A DNA stretch of 64,000 bases from Muricoccus pecuniae (GTDB lineage Bacteria > Pseudomonadota > Alphaproteobacteria > Acetobacterales > Acetobacteraceae): the NCBI RefSeq assembly GCF_014199205.1, contig NZ_JACIJD010000007.1, forward strand, positions 124,001 to 188,000, written 5' to 3'. The translations under genes were made by a program, and so were the position numbers. The notes beneath the pieces were generated by a model, which saw only the letters and a program-made list of their open reading frames with translations, was not told the DNA's origin and did no database searches. Below are positions 53,444-61,808 of the stretch, piece after piece. Each line of letters opens with the position of its first letter. Positions within the stretch are counted from its first letter, which is position 1.

Positions 53444-54729
53444 TGCTCCGCGCGATCTGGCTGCTGATCCTTCTCGTCCTCGGCGTCTGGGCGGCGCTCT
53501 TCCTCCGCCAGATGGGCGGCAACGTCGAGATCAGCGTCGGCAACACCTTCATCGGCGTGCCGGTCTGGCTGGGGCTGCTGGTCCTGGTCGTGGGCTTCGT
53601 GGTGCTGCACGGCCTGCTCTCCGCCTGGAAGTCGCTCCGCGGCTGGCCCGCCCGCCTCCGCGCCCGCCGCGCCGCGCGCCACCGGCGGGACGGCGACGCG
53701 GCCGTGACCCGCGCCCTCGTGGCGCTGGCCGCCGGCACGCCGGACCAGGCGCGGCTGGAGATCCGCCGCGCCCGCGGGCTGCTGGGCGACACGCCCCACA
53801 CCCTGCTGCTGACCGCCGAGGCCGAGCGCATGGCCGGGCGGAACGACGCCGCCAACGAGGCCTTCCGCCTCCTCTCCCAGCGGGAGGACGGCAAGTTCCT
53901 CGGCCTGCGCGGGCTGCTGCGGGACGCCATGCAGCGCGAGGACTGGCCTGCCGCCCAGCGGCTGGCGCGCGAGGCCGAGGCCGCCCAGCCCGGCGCCGCC
54001 TGGGTGCGGGAGGAACGCGCCGCGCTCGCCTTCCGCACGCGGGACTGGAAGGAGGCGCTGGCGCTCTCCCCGCCCGGCCAGCTCACGGGGCACCGCCGCG
54101 CCGCCCTGGCGCTCGCCGCCGCGATGCAGGACCCGGACACGGCCTCCTCGCTGGAGAAGCAGGCGCTCTCCGCCGAACCCGGCTTCGCGCCCGCGGCGCT
54201 GGCGGTCGCGAGGCGGCTGGCCGGGGAGGGGAGCCCGCGCCGGGCGAAGGCCGCGCTCCAGGCCGCCTGGGCAGCCTCGCCCCATCCCGACATCGCCGAG
54301 GCCTTTCTCGCCGACGAGCCGGACGCGCTTGCGCGGGTGAAGGCGGCCGAGACGCTGACGCATGAGAACCGCACCCATCCCGAGAGCCGGCTCGTCCTGG
54401 GCCGCACGGCGCTCGCCGCCGGGCTGACGGGGCGGGCGAGGGCGGAGCTGGAGGCGCTCGTCTCCTCCGGCCAGGCGGACCGCCGGGCCTATCTCGCCAT
54501 GGTGGACATGGATGCGGTGGAGCTGGGCGACAGCGCGGCCGGCCGCATGGCCGAGGCGAAGTGGCTCCGCGCCGCCGCCTCCGCGCCTCCCGAGCCGCGC
54601 TGGCAGTGCCTGAACTGCGGCACCGTCCACCGGAAGTGGGAGCCGATCTGCGAGGAGTGCAGCACCCCCGGCCGGATCGAATGGACGGGCGGCGGCGCGG
54701 CCAAGGGCGGGGCGGTCGCGACGACCTGA
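53443..54729 (+). CDS. hemY: HemY-family TPR membrane protein with C-terminal zinc-ribbon motif
   Basis: A 428-residue HemY (HemX/HemY operon type, not protoporphyrinogen oxidase). Two N-terminal helices (about 3-20 and 41-62) surround GGNVEISVGNTFIGVPVWLG. The rest is a helical repeat, TPR-like array (LEIRRARGLLGDTPHTLLLTAEAE and onward). Near residue 390 lies WQCLNCGTVHRKWEPICEEC, two CxxC pairs typical of alphaproteobacterial versions and likely to bind zinc. Its role in heme biosynthesis is inferred from the cluster; a structural or chaperone function is equally possible. ATG overlaps the preceding stop codon. Confidence 0.9.
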   Translation: MLRAIWLLILLVLGVWAALFLRQMGGNVEISVGNTFIGVPVWLGLLVLVVGFVVLHGLLSAWKSLRGWPARLRARRAARHRRDGDAAVTRALVALAAGTPDQARLEIRRARGLLGDTPHTLLLTAEAERMAGRNDAANEAFRLLSQREDGKFLGLRGLLRDAMQREDWPAAQRLAREAEAAQPGAAWVREERAALAFRTRDWKEALALSPPGQLTGHRRAALALAAAMQDPDTASSLEKQALSAEPGFAPAALAVARRLAGEGSPRRAKAALQAAWAASPHPDIAEAFLADEPDALARVKAAETLTHENRTHPESRLVLGRTALAAGLTGRARAELEALVSSGQADRRAYLAMVDMDAVELGDSAAGRMAEAKWLRAAASAPPEPRWQCLNCGTVHRKWEPICEECSTPGRIEWTGGGAAKGGAVATT

Positions 54730-54824
54730 AAATCCCCTGCCGGACGAGGTTGCCGCGCGGCGCGTAGGGGGCTAGAAGGCGCCCCACCGCAGCGCGTCGG
54801 CCACGGCCGGCACGCCAGGACTGG

Positions 54825-54899
54825 GCCGGGTTAGCACAGCGGTAGTGCAATCGATTCGTAATCGATAGGTCGCGAGTTCGATTCTCGCACCCGGCACCA
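54825..54899 (+). tRNA. tRNA-Thr (anticodon CGU)
   Basis: A full cloverleaf, 75 bases including encoded CCA. Acceptor stem GCCGGGT/ACCCGGC, D stem GCAC/GTGC, anticodon stem ATCGA/TCGAT with loop TTCGTAA (anticodon CGT at 54857-54859), T stem GCGAG/CTCGC with loop TTCGATT. It decodes ACG. The last 17 bases recur at 56118-56134, so this gene has served as an integration site. Confidence 0.95.
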
Positions 54900-55220
54900 T
54901 CCTCTTCCAGAACCCCCGCCGGCTTGAGCGACCCTCGGCGCGACCCGCGTGCGGGTATCTGAGAACTCCGCGAACGTGTCCCGACCCGCTGCCCTGCCGT
55001 TGCGGGGAAGGTTGGCGAGTCCATCGAGATCAGCACCGGGACGGCCGATCGGAAGAAGGTCGTGGAGGAATGGCCGGACGTGCTGCGTCAGCGGGCGGAG
55101 ATGGAAGCGAACGTTTCGCTGGTCGACACGCTCACGACGCCGTGATATTCGTCGACCCATGGACGAACAGCGCTGCCAGAAAGGGGTGCTGTGCGGCCGA
55201 CCCGCCATTCACGGGGCGAC
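54900..55220. other. 321-bp stretch after tRNA-Thr without a recognised gene
   Basis: No convincing gene. On the plus strand, 55020-55143 reads a 40-codon open stretch (SIEISTGTADRKKVVEEWPD, then LRQRAEMEANVSLVDTL) that ends in TGA and looks like the tail of a helical protein whose front is gone. I cannot name it. It may be debris of the integrated element. Confidence 0.4.
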
Positions 55221-55430
55221 ATGAAGCACTACCGCATATATCTCGTCGGCTCGGACGGACGCATCTTCAAGGCCAGGGATGTCGAGTGCAGGTCCGATGA
55301 CGAGGCTGTTGCACTCGCGGCAGGGCTCCAGGAGAGGGGCTGCGCCATAGAAGTGTGGCAGCGGGCCCGAAAGGTGGGCTGCTTGCCGGAAGCGAGGCAG
55401 CGCTACTGCGGTCTCTCAGCAGCCTGTTGA
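55221..55430 (+). CDS. Small protein of a common alphaproteobacterial hypothetical family
   Basis: A 69-residue protein, ATG at 55221 after GGGGCGAC. The pattern HYRIYLVGSDGRIFKARDVEC, then DDEAVALAAGLQERGCAIEVWQRARKVG, matches short hypothetical proteins frequent in Bradyrhizobium, Methylobacterium and Acetobacteraceae. These begin with a Y-x-L/F-x-D/G strand and end with an E-x-W-x-x-x-R-x-V motif. The last ~15 residues (LPEARQRYCGLSAAC) depart from that pattern and may come from a frameshift or a new stop codon. Function unknown. It lies inside the putative integrated element. Confidence 0.6.
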   Translation: MKHYRIYLVGSDGRIFKARDVECRSDDEAVALAAGLQERGCAIEVWQRARKVGCLPEARQRYCGLSAAC

Positions 55431-55509
55431 AGGCTGAACCTTTGCTGGCAGCGCCACTCTCCAAGCTCCTCCAACGTCTGATCCGGCATCCCCCGAGGGT
55501 CAGCCCCGG

Positions 55510-55935
55510 TCAGGCTGAAACAGGTGCGGTGCAGCCGTCCCCCCGCCGATTGAACGACTGAACGCGCCCCTCCCGAACCTCGAAGGTCAGCGAGCAGTTC
55601 TGTCCGCTGGACTGACCGAAGCCGCCCAGGCCGAACCCCAGACCGGTCCCGACGCCCACGCCGCCACCGAAGCTCCCGAAGCCGAGGCCGAGGGAGGGGA
55701 ACACGGCGGGGCTGGAAGCCGGGCTGGTGAAGTCATACTGGAGGAGGCGTCGCCCGCTCGGGTCGTCATAGGTCCGGCTGGGCACGCCCAAGCCGCTGAC
55801 GACATCGGCCTCGGAGCGCCCGACATAGGTGCTGACCCGCTGATCGAAGGCTTCTACGGTGTCGGTAGAGGCGCAGCCCGCCCCCAGGGAGGCCAGGAGG
55901 ATCGCGGCTCCAAGGCTGCCGTATGAGCGTCGCAT
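55510..55935 (-). CDS. Small lipoprotein with BamE/SmpA-like segment
   Basis: A 141-residue exported protein. The ATG at 55935 gives a short signal sequence RRSYGSLGAAILLASLGAGC with a lipobox-like cysteine at about residue 21. The mature part has VGRSEADVVSGLGVPSRTYDDPSGRRLLQYDF, the segment found in BamE/SmpA-fold outer-membrane lipoproteins. A glycine-rich run (LGFGSFGGGVGVGTGLGFGLG) and CSLTFEVREGRVQSFNRRGDGC follow, where two cysteines may form a disulfide. It is probably anchored to the outer membrane facing the periplasm. It lies inside the putative integrated element. Confidence 0.75.
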   Translation of the reverse strand: MRRSYGSLGAAILLASLGAGCASTDTVEAFDQRVSTYVGRSEADVVSGLGVPSRTYDDPSGRRLLQYDFTSPASSPAVFPSLGLGFGSFGGGVGVGTGLGFGLGGFGQSSGQNCSLTFEVREGRVQSFNRRGDGCTAPVSA

Positions 55936-56117
55936 TGTCTGGCCTCCTGCGCGGTGGAATGTCTGAGAAGGAACGTTCCGCCCTGCCCGTGGCTGCGTGA
56001 TGACGGCACTCAGCCCCCTTCGGGCCTTTGCGCCGGCACTCTCCATGGGCACACACTCGGGACACAGGACGCGAGCAAAGGCCCGTTTCGCTGGTTTCCC
56101 GGCGTGGGCTGATCAGA

Positions 56118-56134
56118 TCTCGCACCCGGCACCA
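56118..56134 (+). repeat. 17-bp copy of the tRNA-Thr 3' end (attachment-site duplicate)
   Basis: TCTCGCACCCGGCACCA, identical to 54883-54899, without any tRNA structure upstream. It is interpreted as the distal attachment site of the integrated segment. Confidence 0.7.
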
Positions 56135-56166
56135 CCCCTCCGGTAGATCCACGACCCCGGCGCGGC

Positions 56167-56180
56167 TTGCGCTGGATCAA
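56167..56180. promoter_or_regulatory. Imperfect FNR/FixK-type box upstream of the TauE-like gene
   Basis: TTGCG-CTGG-ATCAA matches the TTGAT-N4-ATCAA consensus in one arm fully and in TTG of the other. It is centred 40 bases before the ATG at 56214, so either the transcript is nearly leaderless or the site works from another distance. It is supported by the perfect box 0.8 kb downstream. Confidence 0.4.
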
Positions 56181-56213
56181 TGAACCGTTCAGCCCTCCGT
56201 GCGAGGGGCGGGC

Positions 56214-56942
56214 ATGCTTTCCAGCTGCCTGCACGCGCTGACCGCGCTCGATGCCCAGGGGACGCTCGCGCTGATGGGCGCGATGCTGCTGGCCGGGCTG
56301 GCGGGCGGCATCACCCACTGCGCCGGCATGTGCGGCCCCTTCGTCATCGCCCAGATCGCCGACGGCCCGGCTGGCGGGCGCTTGGCGCGCCTCGCCGGGG
56401 CGGCGCTGCTGCCCTATCACGCCGGGCGGGCCACGGGTTACGCCGGGCTCGGCGCGCTGATGGGCGGGACGGCCGGGCTCCTCTCCTCCCTCGTGCCGCG
56501 CGGGCTGCTCGCCCTGCCGCTGGCCCTCGCCGCCGTGGTCATGCTGGCCCAGGCCAGCGCCCGGCTGCCGCTGCCGGAATGGCTCCGCCTCCGCCTGCCG
56601 CACCTGCCCGCCCCGGCCTTCGGGGCGCTCGGCCGCCTGCTCCGGGCGCCGCCCGGGCCGGGGCGCGGCTTCCTCCTCGGCCTCATGCTCTCCGCCATGC
56701 CCTGCGGGCTGCTGCTCGGCGCCCTGGCCGCGGCCACCGCCTCGGGCAGTGCGCTGGCGGGGGCGCTCACCATGCTCGCCTTCGTTCTGGGCACCGTGCC
56801 CTCGCTGGTCGGGGTGGCGCTGCTCGGGCGCTTCTTCGGCCGGCGCTTCGGGGCGGGGCTGCGGCTCGCCTCGGGGATTGCCCTGGTGGCGAACGGGGCC
56901 GCCCTGGCCGCCCTCGCCCTCAGGATGGCCGGCTCCGGTTGA
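56214..56942 (+). CDS. TauE/SafE (UreH/DsbD-2 domain) membrane protein linked to cbb3 oxidase
   Basis: A 242-residue protein with about six helices. The ATG at 56214 after GAGGGGCGGGC is preferred to a GTG 15 bases upstream. THCAGMCGPFV near residue 40 and SAMPCGLLLGALA near 160 are the conserved HC-x2-MCGP and PCG motifs of the DsbD-2/UreH-type transporters that often accompany cco genes and are thought to handle copper or redox equivalents for oxidase assembly. It ends 62 bases before ccoN, and its stop codon lies within the FNR box that drives ccoN. Annotation as a sulfite exporter would be a family label only. Confidence 0.82.
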   Translation: MLSSCLHALTALDAQGTLALMGAMLLAGLAGGITHCAGMCGPFVIAQIADGPAGGRLARLAGAALLPYHAGRATGYAGLGALMGGTAGLLSSLVPRGLLALPLALAAVVMLAQASARLPLPEWLRLRLPHLPAPAFGALGRLLRAPPGPGRGFLLGLMLSAMPCGLLLGALAAATASGSALAGALTMLAFVLGTVPSLVGVALLGRFFGRRFGAGLRLASGIALVANGAALAALALRMAGSG

Positions 56943-56952
56943 TCTCGATCAA
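56939..56952. promoter_or_regulatory. Perfect FNR/FixK box driving ccoNOQP
   Basis: TTGATCTCGATCAA is an exact TTGAT-N4-ATCAA palindrome. Its centre (56945.5) is about 41 bases before a predicted start of transcription near 56987, with TGTGAT (56973-56978) as a candidate -10, the class II activator geometry. AAGGAG (56993-56998) is the ribosome binding site of ccoN. Oxygen-limited activation by FnrL or FixK is expected. Confidence 0.85.
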
Positions 56953-57004
56953 GGCCCCGTGCCCCCGCGCCGTGTGATCAAGCGCGCATCACAAGGAGTT
57001 TCCC

Positions 57005-58507
57005 ATGCCAGAGGGTTTGACCACGCAACCCGTCCCGATAGCCGGCTCCGGCAGCCAGCTGCGCCCGCAGCCGGCCTATGTGGAGGCGCCCCTGCGCGCC
57101 TTCGCGATCGCGACCGTGTTCTGGGGCATTGCCGGCTTCCTCGTCGGCGTGGTGATCGCGCTGCAGCTCGCCTATCCCGCGCTGAACCTCGGGCTGGAAT
57201 TCACCAGCTTCGGGCGCCTGCGGCCGCTGCACACCTCCGCGGTGATCTTCGCCTTCGGCGGCAACGCGCTGTTCCTTACGAGCCTCTACGTCGTGCAGCG
57301 CACCTGCCGCGCGCGGCTGCTGGGCGGGGATGACGCGGCCTGGTTCCTCTTCTGGGGCTACCAGTTCTTCATCGTCGTCGCGGCCACGGGCTACCTCCTC
57401 GGCATCACCCAGGGCAAGGAGTACGCGGAGCCCGAGTGGTACGCGGACCTCTGGCTCACGGGCGTCTGGGTCGCCTATCTCGTCGTCTTCGGCGGCACGA
57501 TCCTGCGGCGCGAGGAGCCGCATATCTACGTCGCCAACTGGTTCTTCCTCGCCTTCATCATCACCGTCGCCGTGCTGCACATCGGCAACAACGTCGCCAT
57601 CCCGACCTCCTTCGGCAGCGCCAAGTCCTACGGCGCCGCGTCGGGCGTGCAGGACGCGATGATCCAGTGGTGGTACGGCCACAACGCGGTGGGCTTCTTC
57701 CTGACCGCCGGCTTCCTCGGGATGATGTACTACTTCGTGCCGAAGCAGGCCGAGCGGCCGGTCTATTCCTACCGGCTCTCCATCATCCACTTCTGGGCGC
57801 TCACCTTCCTCTACATCTGGGCGGGCCCGCACCACCTGCACCACACCGCGCTGCCCGACTGGGCGCAGGTGCTCGGCATGGTGTTCTCGGTGATGCTGTG
57901 GATGCCGAGCTGGGGCGGCATGATCAACGGGCTGATGACCCTCTCGGGCGCCTGGGACAAGCTGCGCACGGATGTCGGCCTGCGCTTCTCCGTCGCGGCG
58001 CTGGGCTTCTACGGCATGGCCACCTTCGAGGGTCCCGTGATGTCCATCCGCGCGGTGAACTCGCTCTCCCACTATACCGACTGGACCATCGGCCACGTGC
58101 ATTCCGGCGCGCTGGGCTGGAACGGCTTCATCACCTTCGGCGTGCTCTACTGGCTCGTCCCGCGCCTCTGGGGCCGCACCAAGCTGTACTCCGAGCGGCT
58201 GGCGAGCTGGCACTTCTGGATCGCGACGCTGGGCATCCTTCTCTACATCACCTCGATGTGGGTGTCGGGCATCATGCAGGGCCTGATGTGGCGCGCCTAC
58301 GACCACCTCGGCTTCCTCCAGTACGCCTTCGTCGAGACGGTGGCGGCGATGCACCCCTACTACGTGATCCGTGCGCTCGGCGGCGTGCTCTTCCTCACCG
58401 GCGCCCTGCTCATGGCCTACAATCTCTGGCGGACCGTGCGTGCTCCCGTGGTGGAGGAGGCGCCCGTCGCCCTTCCCGCCGGGTCCACGCTGCCGGCCGC
58501 GGCCTGA
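57005..58507 (+). CDS. ccoN: Cytochrome cbb3 oxidase subunit I
   Basis: A 500-residue catalytic subunit of the C-type heme-copper oxidase, with 12 or more helices. Heme and CuB ligands lie in [63 protein letters not shown] (shown by its core [15 protein letters not shown]) and [20 protein letters not shown]. It reduces oxygen to water and pumps protons at low oxygen. ATG follows AAGGAG, downstream of a perfect FNR box. It is first of ccoN-O-Q-P-G-H-I. Confidence 0.97.
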   Translation: MPEGLTTQPVPIAGSGSQLRPQPAYVEAPLRAFAIATVFWGIAGFLVGVVIALQLAYPALNLGLEFTSFGRLRPLHTSAVIFAFGGNALFLTSLYVVQRTCRARLLGGDDAAWFLFWGYQFFIVVAATGYLLGITQGKEYAEPEWYADLWLTGVWVAYLVVFGGTILRREEPHIYVANWFFLAFIITVAVLHIGNNVAIPTSFGSAKSYGAASGVQDAMIQWWYGHNAVGFFLTAGFLGMMYYFVPKQAERPVYSYRLSIIHFWALTFLYIWAGPHHLHHTALPDWAQVLGMVFSVMLWMPSWGGMINGLMTLSGAWDKLRTDVGLRFSVAALGFYGMATFEGPVMSIRAVNSLSHYTDWTIGHVHSGALGWNGFITFGVLYWLVPRLWGRTKLYSERLASWHFWIATLGILLYITSMWVSGIMQGLMWRAYDHLGFLQYAFVETVAAMHPYYVIRALGGVLFLTGALLMAYNLWRTVRAPVVEEAPVALPAGSTLPAAA

Positions 58508-58520
58508 AGGAACACCGACC

Positions 58521-59255
58521 ATGTTCGGCATCCGCTTCAACCACGGCACCATCGAGCGGAACCTCATCCTGCTCGGCGTGCTCACCCTGATCACCATCTC
58601 GATCGGCGGCCTGGTGCAGGTCATCCCGCTCTTCACCGTGGAGAGCACGATCGAGCGAGTGGGCGGCATCCGCCCCTACACGCCGCTCGAGCAGGCCGGG
58701 CGCGACATCTACGTGCGCGAGGGCTGCTATACCTGCCACAGCCAGATGGTGCGCCCCTTCCGCGACGAGCGGGAGCGCTACGGCCACTACTCGCTTGCCG
58801 CGGAGAGCATGTTCGACAAGCCCTTCCAGTGGGGCAGCAAGCGCACGGGGCCCGACCTCGCCCGCGTCGGCGGCCGCTACTCCGACGAGTGGCAGGTCAT
58901 GCACCTCCGCGACCCCCGCCACCTCGTGCCGGAGAGCATCATGCCCTCCTACGGCTTCCTCGACCGCCCGCTGAACTACGCGGACATCAAGGACAAGCTG
59001 GCGACGCTGCGCGCGGCCGGCGTGCCCTACACCGACGCGATGGTCGCCAACGCCCGCGAGGACCTCGAGGCGCAGGCCCGCCCGGCCGAGGACGGCAGCG
59101 CCTTCTCTGCCCGCTACGGCCGCGCCCGGCAGATGGACCCGGACGGCAACGCGAAGGCGATCACCGAGATGGACGCTCTCGTGGCCTATCTGCAGATGCT
59201 CGGCACCCTCGTGGACTTCTCCGAGGTCACGCCCGAGCGGCTGCGGCAGCAGTGA
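58521..59255 (+). CDS. ccoO: Cytochrome cbb3 oxidase subunit II (monoheme c)
   Basis: A 244-residue membrane-anchored cytochrome c. One N-terminal helix ([20 protein letters not shown]) is followed by the heme-binding [12 protein letters not shown] near residue 73. The axial Met is in the region [14 protein letters not shown] near 140. It passes electrons from CcoP to CcoN. It begins 13 bases after ccoN with GAAGGAACACCGACC before the ATG, and is normal in length. Confidence 0.96.
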   Translation: MFGIRFNHGTIERNLILLGVLTLITISIGGLVQVIPLFTVESTIERVGGIRPYTPLEQAGRDIYVREGCYTCHSQMVRPFRDERERYGHYSLAAESMFDKPFQWGSKRTGPDLARVGGRYSDEWQVMHLRDPRHLVPESIMPSYGFLDRPLNYADIKDKLATLRAAGVPYTDAMVANAREDLEAQARPAEDGSAFSARYGRARQMDPDGNAKAITEMDALVAYLQMLGTLVDFSEVTPERLRQQ

Positions 59256-59265
59256 GGAGGCGGAT

Positions 59266-59418
59266 ATGACCCTCGAGCAGTTCCACAGCCTCCTGGTGAC
59301 CACCTGGATCGTCTGGTTCTTCGTCCTCTTCGGCGGAATCGTCACCTGGGCCCTGTGGCCCAGCCGCCGGGAGAATTTCGAGCGCGCGCGGCAGATCCCG
59401 CTGCGCGAGGCCGAGTAG
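59266..59418 (+). CDS. ccoQ: Cytochrome cbb3 oxidase small subunit CcoQ
   Basis: A 50-residue protein, ATG at 59266 after GAGGAGGCGG, ending TAG at 59416-59418. It begins TLEQFHSLLVTTWIVWFFVL and has one membrane helix (about 12-30) followed by the typical W-P-S/x-R-R-x-x-F-E-x-A tail (WPSRRENFERARQIPL). CcoQ stabilises the oxidase complex. It lies 10 bases after ccoO and 12 before ccoP. Confidence 0.92.
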   Translation: MTLEQFHSLLVTTWIVWFFVLFGGIVTWALWPSRRENFERARQIPLREAE

Positions 59419-59430
59419 GAGCGCGCCGCG

Positions 59431-60303
59431 ATGTCCCATGCAGTTGAACGCGACGAGATCACCGGCACCGCCACCACCGGCCACGAGTGGGACGGCATCC
59501 GGGAGCTGAACACGCCGCTGCCGAAGTGGTGGCTCTGGACCTTCTACGCCACCATCGCCTTCGCCCTCCTCTGGGTGATCCTCTACCCCGCCCTGCCCAT
59601 CACGGGTGCGACGGGCCTGCTCGGCCACACCGCGCGCGGCGAGGCGGAGCAGGATCGCCTGGCCCAGTCCGCGGCGGCCGAGCCGATGCTGGCGCGGCTG
59701 CGCGGGGCGGATCCCGATGCGATCATCGCGGACCCCGACCTGCGCGCCTACGCCATCGCCGGCGGGCGCGTCGCCTTCGCCAATACCTGCGCCGGCTGCC
59801 ACGGCGCGGGCGGGCAGGGCGCGCCGGGCTTCCCGACCCTGGCCGATGACGAGTGGCTCTGGGGCGGCAAGCTGGCCGAGGTGGAGCAGACGATCCGCCA
59901 CGGCATCCGCGCGCCGGACGACGAGGCGACGCGTTCCTCCCTCATGCCCCGCTTCGTGGCGGACGGCATGCTGACGGGCGCGCAGGCGAACGACGTGGTC
60001 GAGCACGTGCTCTCCCTCACCGGGCGCACGACGGACGCGGCGGCCGCCACGCGTGGCGCGGCGGTCTTCGCCGAGAACTGCGCGAGCTGCCATGGCGAGC
60101 GCGGCATGGGCAACCGCGAAATGGGCGCGCCGAACCTCGCCGACCAAGTCTGGCTCTTCGGTGGCGACAAGGCGAGCCTGCTGCGCACCGTCTCCCTCGG
60201 GCGCGGTGGCGTGATGCCGGCCTGGGAGAAGCGGCTGGATCCGGCCACGATCCGCATGCTCACCGTCTATATCCACAGCCTGGGCGGGACTGAGGCGCGC
60301 TGA
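59431..60303 (+). CDS. ccoP: Cytochrome cbb3 oxidase subunit III (diheme c)
   Basis: A 290-residue membrane-anchored diheme cytochrome. The N-terminal helix is LWTFYATIAFALLWVILYP after the conserved GHEWDGIRELNTPLPKWW. The two heme sites are NTCAGCHGAGGQGAPGFP near residue 118 and ENCASCHGERGMGNREMGAP near 215, each followed by a likely Met ligand. It accepts electrons from soluble cytochrome c or the bc1 complex. Heme attachment needs the ccm system, of which ccmAB lie at 43.9-45.1 kb. Confidence 0.96.
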   Translation: MSHAVERDEITGTATTGHEWDGIRELNTPLPKWWLWTFYATIAFALLWVILYPALPITGATGLLGHTARGEAEQDRLAQSAAAEPMLARLRGADPDAIIADPDLRAYAIAGGRVAFANTCAGCHGAGGQGAPGFPTLADDEWLWGGKLAEVEQTIRHGIRAPDDEATRSSLMPRFVADGMLTGAQANDVVEHVLSLTGRTTDAAAATRGAAVFAENCASCHGERGMGNREMGAPNLADQVWLFGGDKASLLRTVSLGRGGVMPAWEKRLDPATIRMLTVYIHSLGGTEAR

Positions 60304-60305
60304 TC

Positions 60306-61808
60306 ATGAGCCGGATGGAAAAGCCCGAGGCCTTCGCGCCGGACGACCGGTCCCAGCCTCTCTACGCCGACCGCGTGCGGGTCTACCCGCAGGCGGTGCA
60401 GGGAGCGGTCCGGCGCTCGAAGTGGGCCATCCTGGTCCTCTGCCTCGGGCTCTACTATCTCGTGCCCTGGCTGCGCTGGGACCGCGGTCCCGGCCAGCCG
60501 GACCAGGCCGTGCTCGTGGACATGGAGCACGGCCGGCTCTTCTTCTTCTTCCTCGAGATCTGGCCGCAGGAGGTCTACTACCTCACGGGCCTCCTGCTGC
60601 TCGGCGCCATCGCGATCTTCGCCGCGACCTCGCTCTTCGGCCGCGTCTGGTGCGGCTTCGCCTGCCCGCAGACGGTCTGGACCGACCTCTACATGCTCGT
60701 GGAGCGCCTGATCGAGGGCGACCGGAACGCCCGCATGCGGCGCGACCGCAAGCCGCGCTGGAGCGCCGCCGACTGGGGCCTGAAGATCGGCAAGCACCTG
60801 GCCTGGGTGGCGATCGCCGCGCTCACGGGCGGGGCCTGGGTGATGTACTTCACCGACGCGCCGACCCTCGCGCGGGAGGTGCTGACCCTCAGCGTGCCGA
60901 CCGTCACGCTCGGCTTCATCGGCCTCTTCACCTTCACCACCTATCTCCTCGCCGGCTGGGCGCGGGAGCAGGTCTGCACCTACATGTGCCCCTGGCCGCG
61001 CTTTCAATCCGCGATGCTGGACAGCGACAGCCTCGCCGTTTCCTACCGCGGCTGGCGCGGCGAGCCTCGCGGCAAGGCGCGCGATGCCGGCGTGGGTGAC
61101 TGCGTCGATTGCCGCGCCTGCGTGAATGTCTGCCCCACGGGCGTCGACATCCGCGACGGCATGCAGATGGCCTGCATCAACTGCGGCCTCTGCATCGATG
61201 CGTGCGACGGCATCATGGCCAAGCTCGGCCGCCAGACCGGGCTGATCGCCTTCGAGACGGTGGGCAATCTCGCCGCCGGCCACGCGGCCACCGCCGCCAT
61301 CCCGCCCGGCCCCGCGCGCTGCGCCCCCGGCATGGCAGCGCGCCGTCCCGCGCGGTTGATGCGCCCGCGCACGGTGCTCTATGCCGCCGCCATGACGCTG
61401 ATCGGCGGGATCATGCTTCTCGGCCTCGCGACGCGCCGCGACGTGTCGCTAGAGGCGCTGCGCGACCGTTCGCCGCTCTTCGTCCGCCTCGCCGACGGAA
61501 GCATCCGCAACAGCTACACGCTCAAGCTCTCGGACCGCCGCCCGACCCCGGACCACCTCGCAATCTCCGTGGAGGGGCTCCCCCCGGGCGCGAGCTGGGG
61601 CGTGCTCGATGTCAGCGAGGCGGATGCCGCTGGCCGTCCCGTCGTCGCCACGCGCGCCGACGGGGTGGCGGAGTACCGGCTCTTCGTGACCACCGCGCCC
61701 GAGGCGCGGCCTGAGGAGGAGAGCACCCCGGTGCGGATCCAACTTCTCGCTCCCGGCGGCGCCGAGCGCGCCTCGGTCGGCACCATCTTCCTGAGGCCCC
61801 GGACATGA
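60306..61808 (+). CDS. ccoG: Cytochrome oxidase accessory protein CcoG (FixG/RdxA)
   Basis: A 500-residue membrane iron-sulfur protein, starting 2 bases after ccoP. Four to five helices carry WCGFACPQTVWTDLYMLVER and EQVCTYMCPWPRFQSAMLD, then a ferredoxin-like pair CVDCRACVNVCPTGVDIRDG and CINCGLCIDACD for two [4Fe-4S] clusters. A periplasmic C-terminal domain follows. CcoG is thought to reduce Cu(II) to Cu(I) for CuB insertion. It overlaps ccoH by 4 bases. Confidence 0.95.
   Translation: MSRMEKPEAFAPDDRSQPLYADRVRVYPQAVQGAVRRSKWAILVLCLGLYYLVPWLRWDRGPGQPDQAVLVDMEHGRLFFFFLEIWPQEVYYLTGLLLLGAIAIFAATSLFGRVWCGFACPQTVWTDLYMLVERLIEGDRNARMRRDRKPRWSAADWGLKIGKHLAWVAIAALTGGAWVMYFTDAPTLAREVLTLSVPTVTLGFIGLFTFTTYLLAGWAREQVCTYMCPWPRFQSAMLDSDSLAVSYRGWRGEPRGKARDAGVGDCVDCRACVNVCPTGVDIRDGMQMACINCGLCIDACDGIMAKLGRQTGLIAFETVGNLAAGHAATAAIPPGPARCAPGMAARRPARLMRPRTVLYAAAMTLIGGIMLLGLATRRDVSLEALRDRSPLFVRLADGSIRNSYTLKLSDRRPTPDHLAISVEGLPPGASWGVLDVSEADAAGRPVVATRADGVAEYRLFVTTAPEARPEEESTPVRIQLLAPGGAERASVGTIFLRPRT

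Larger units (their letters stand above)
54883..56134. mobile_element. Remnant of an element integrated at tRNA-Thr
   Basis: The segment is bounded by two identical 17-bp copies of TCTCGCACCCGGCACCA, one being the tRNA 3' end (54883-54899) and the other free-standing (56118-56134). This is the pattern left by tyrosine-recombinase elements that restore the tRNA at one end. Only 1.2 kb remain between the copies, holding one small gene, one lipoprotein gene and non-coding DNA. No integrase is present, so the element has been cut down or is a non-autonomous cassette. Base composition looks less GC-extreme than the surroundings by eye. Confidence 0.65.

Noticed and set aside
53443-54729. HemY as protoporphyrinogen oxidase
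   Set aside because: The protein has two membrane helices and helical repeats, with no FAD-binding motif; it is the other HemY family, found in hem operons.
55020-55143. Transposase or integrase fragment after tRNA-Thr
   Set aside because: The 40 readable codons show no catalytic motif of any recombinase; they are too short to assign.
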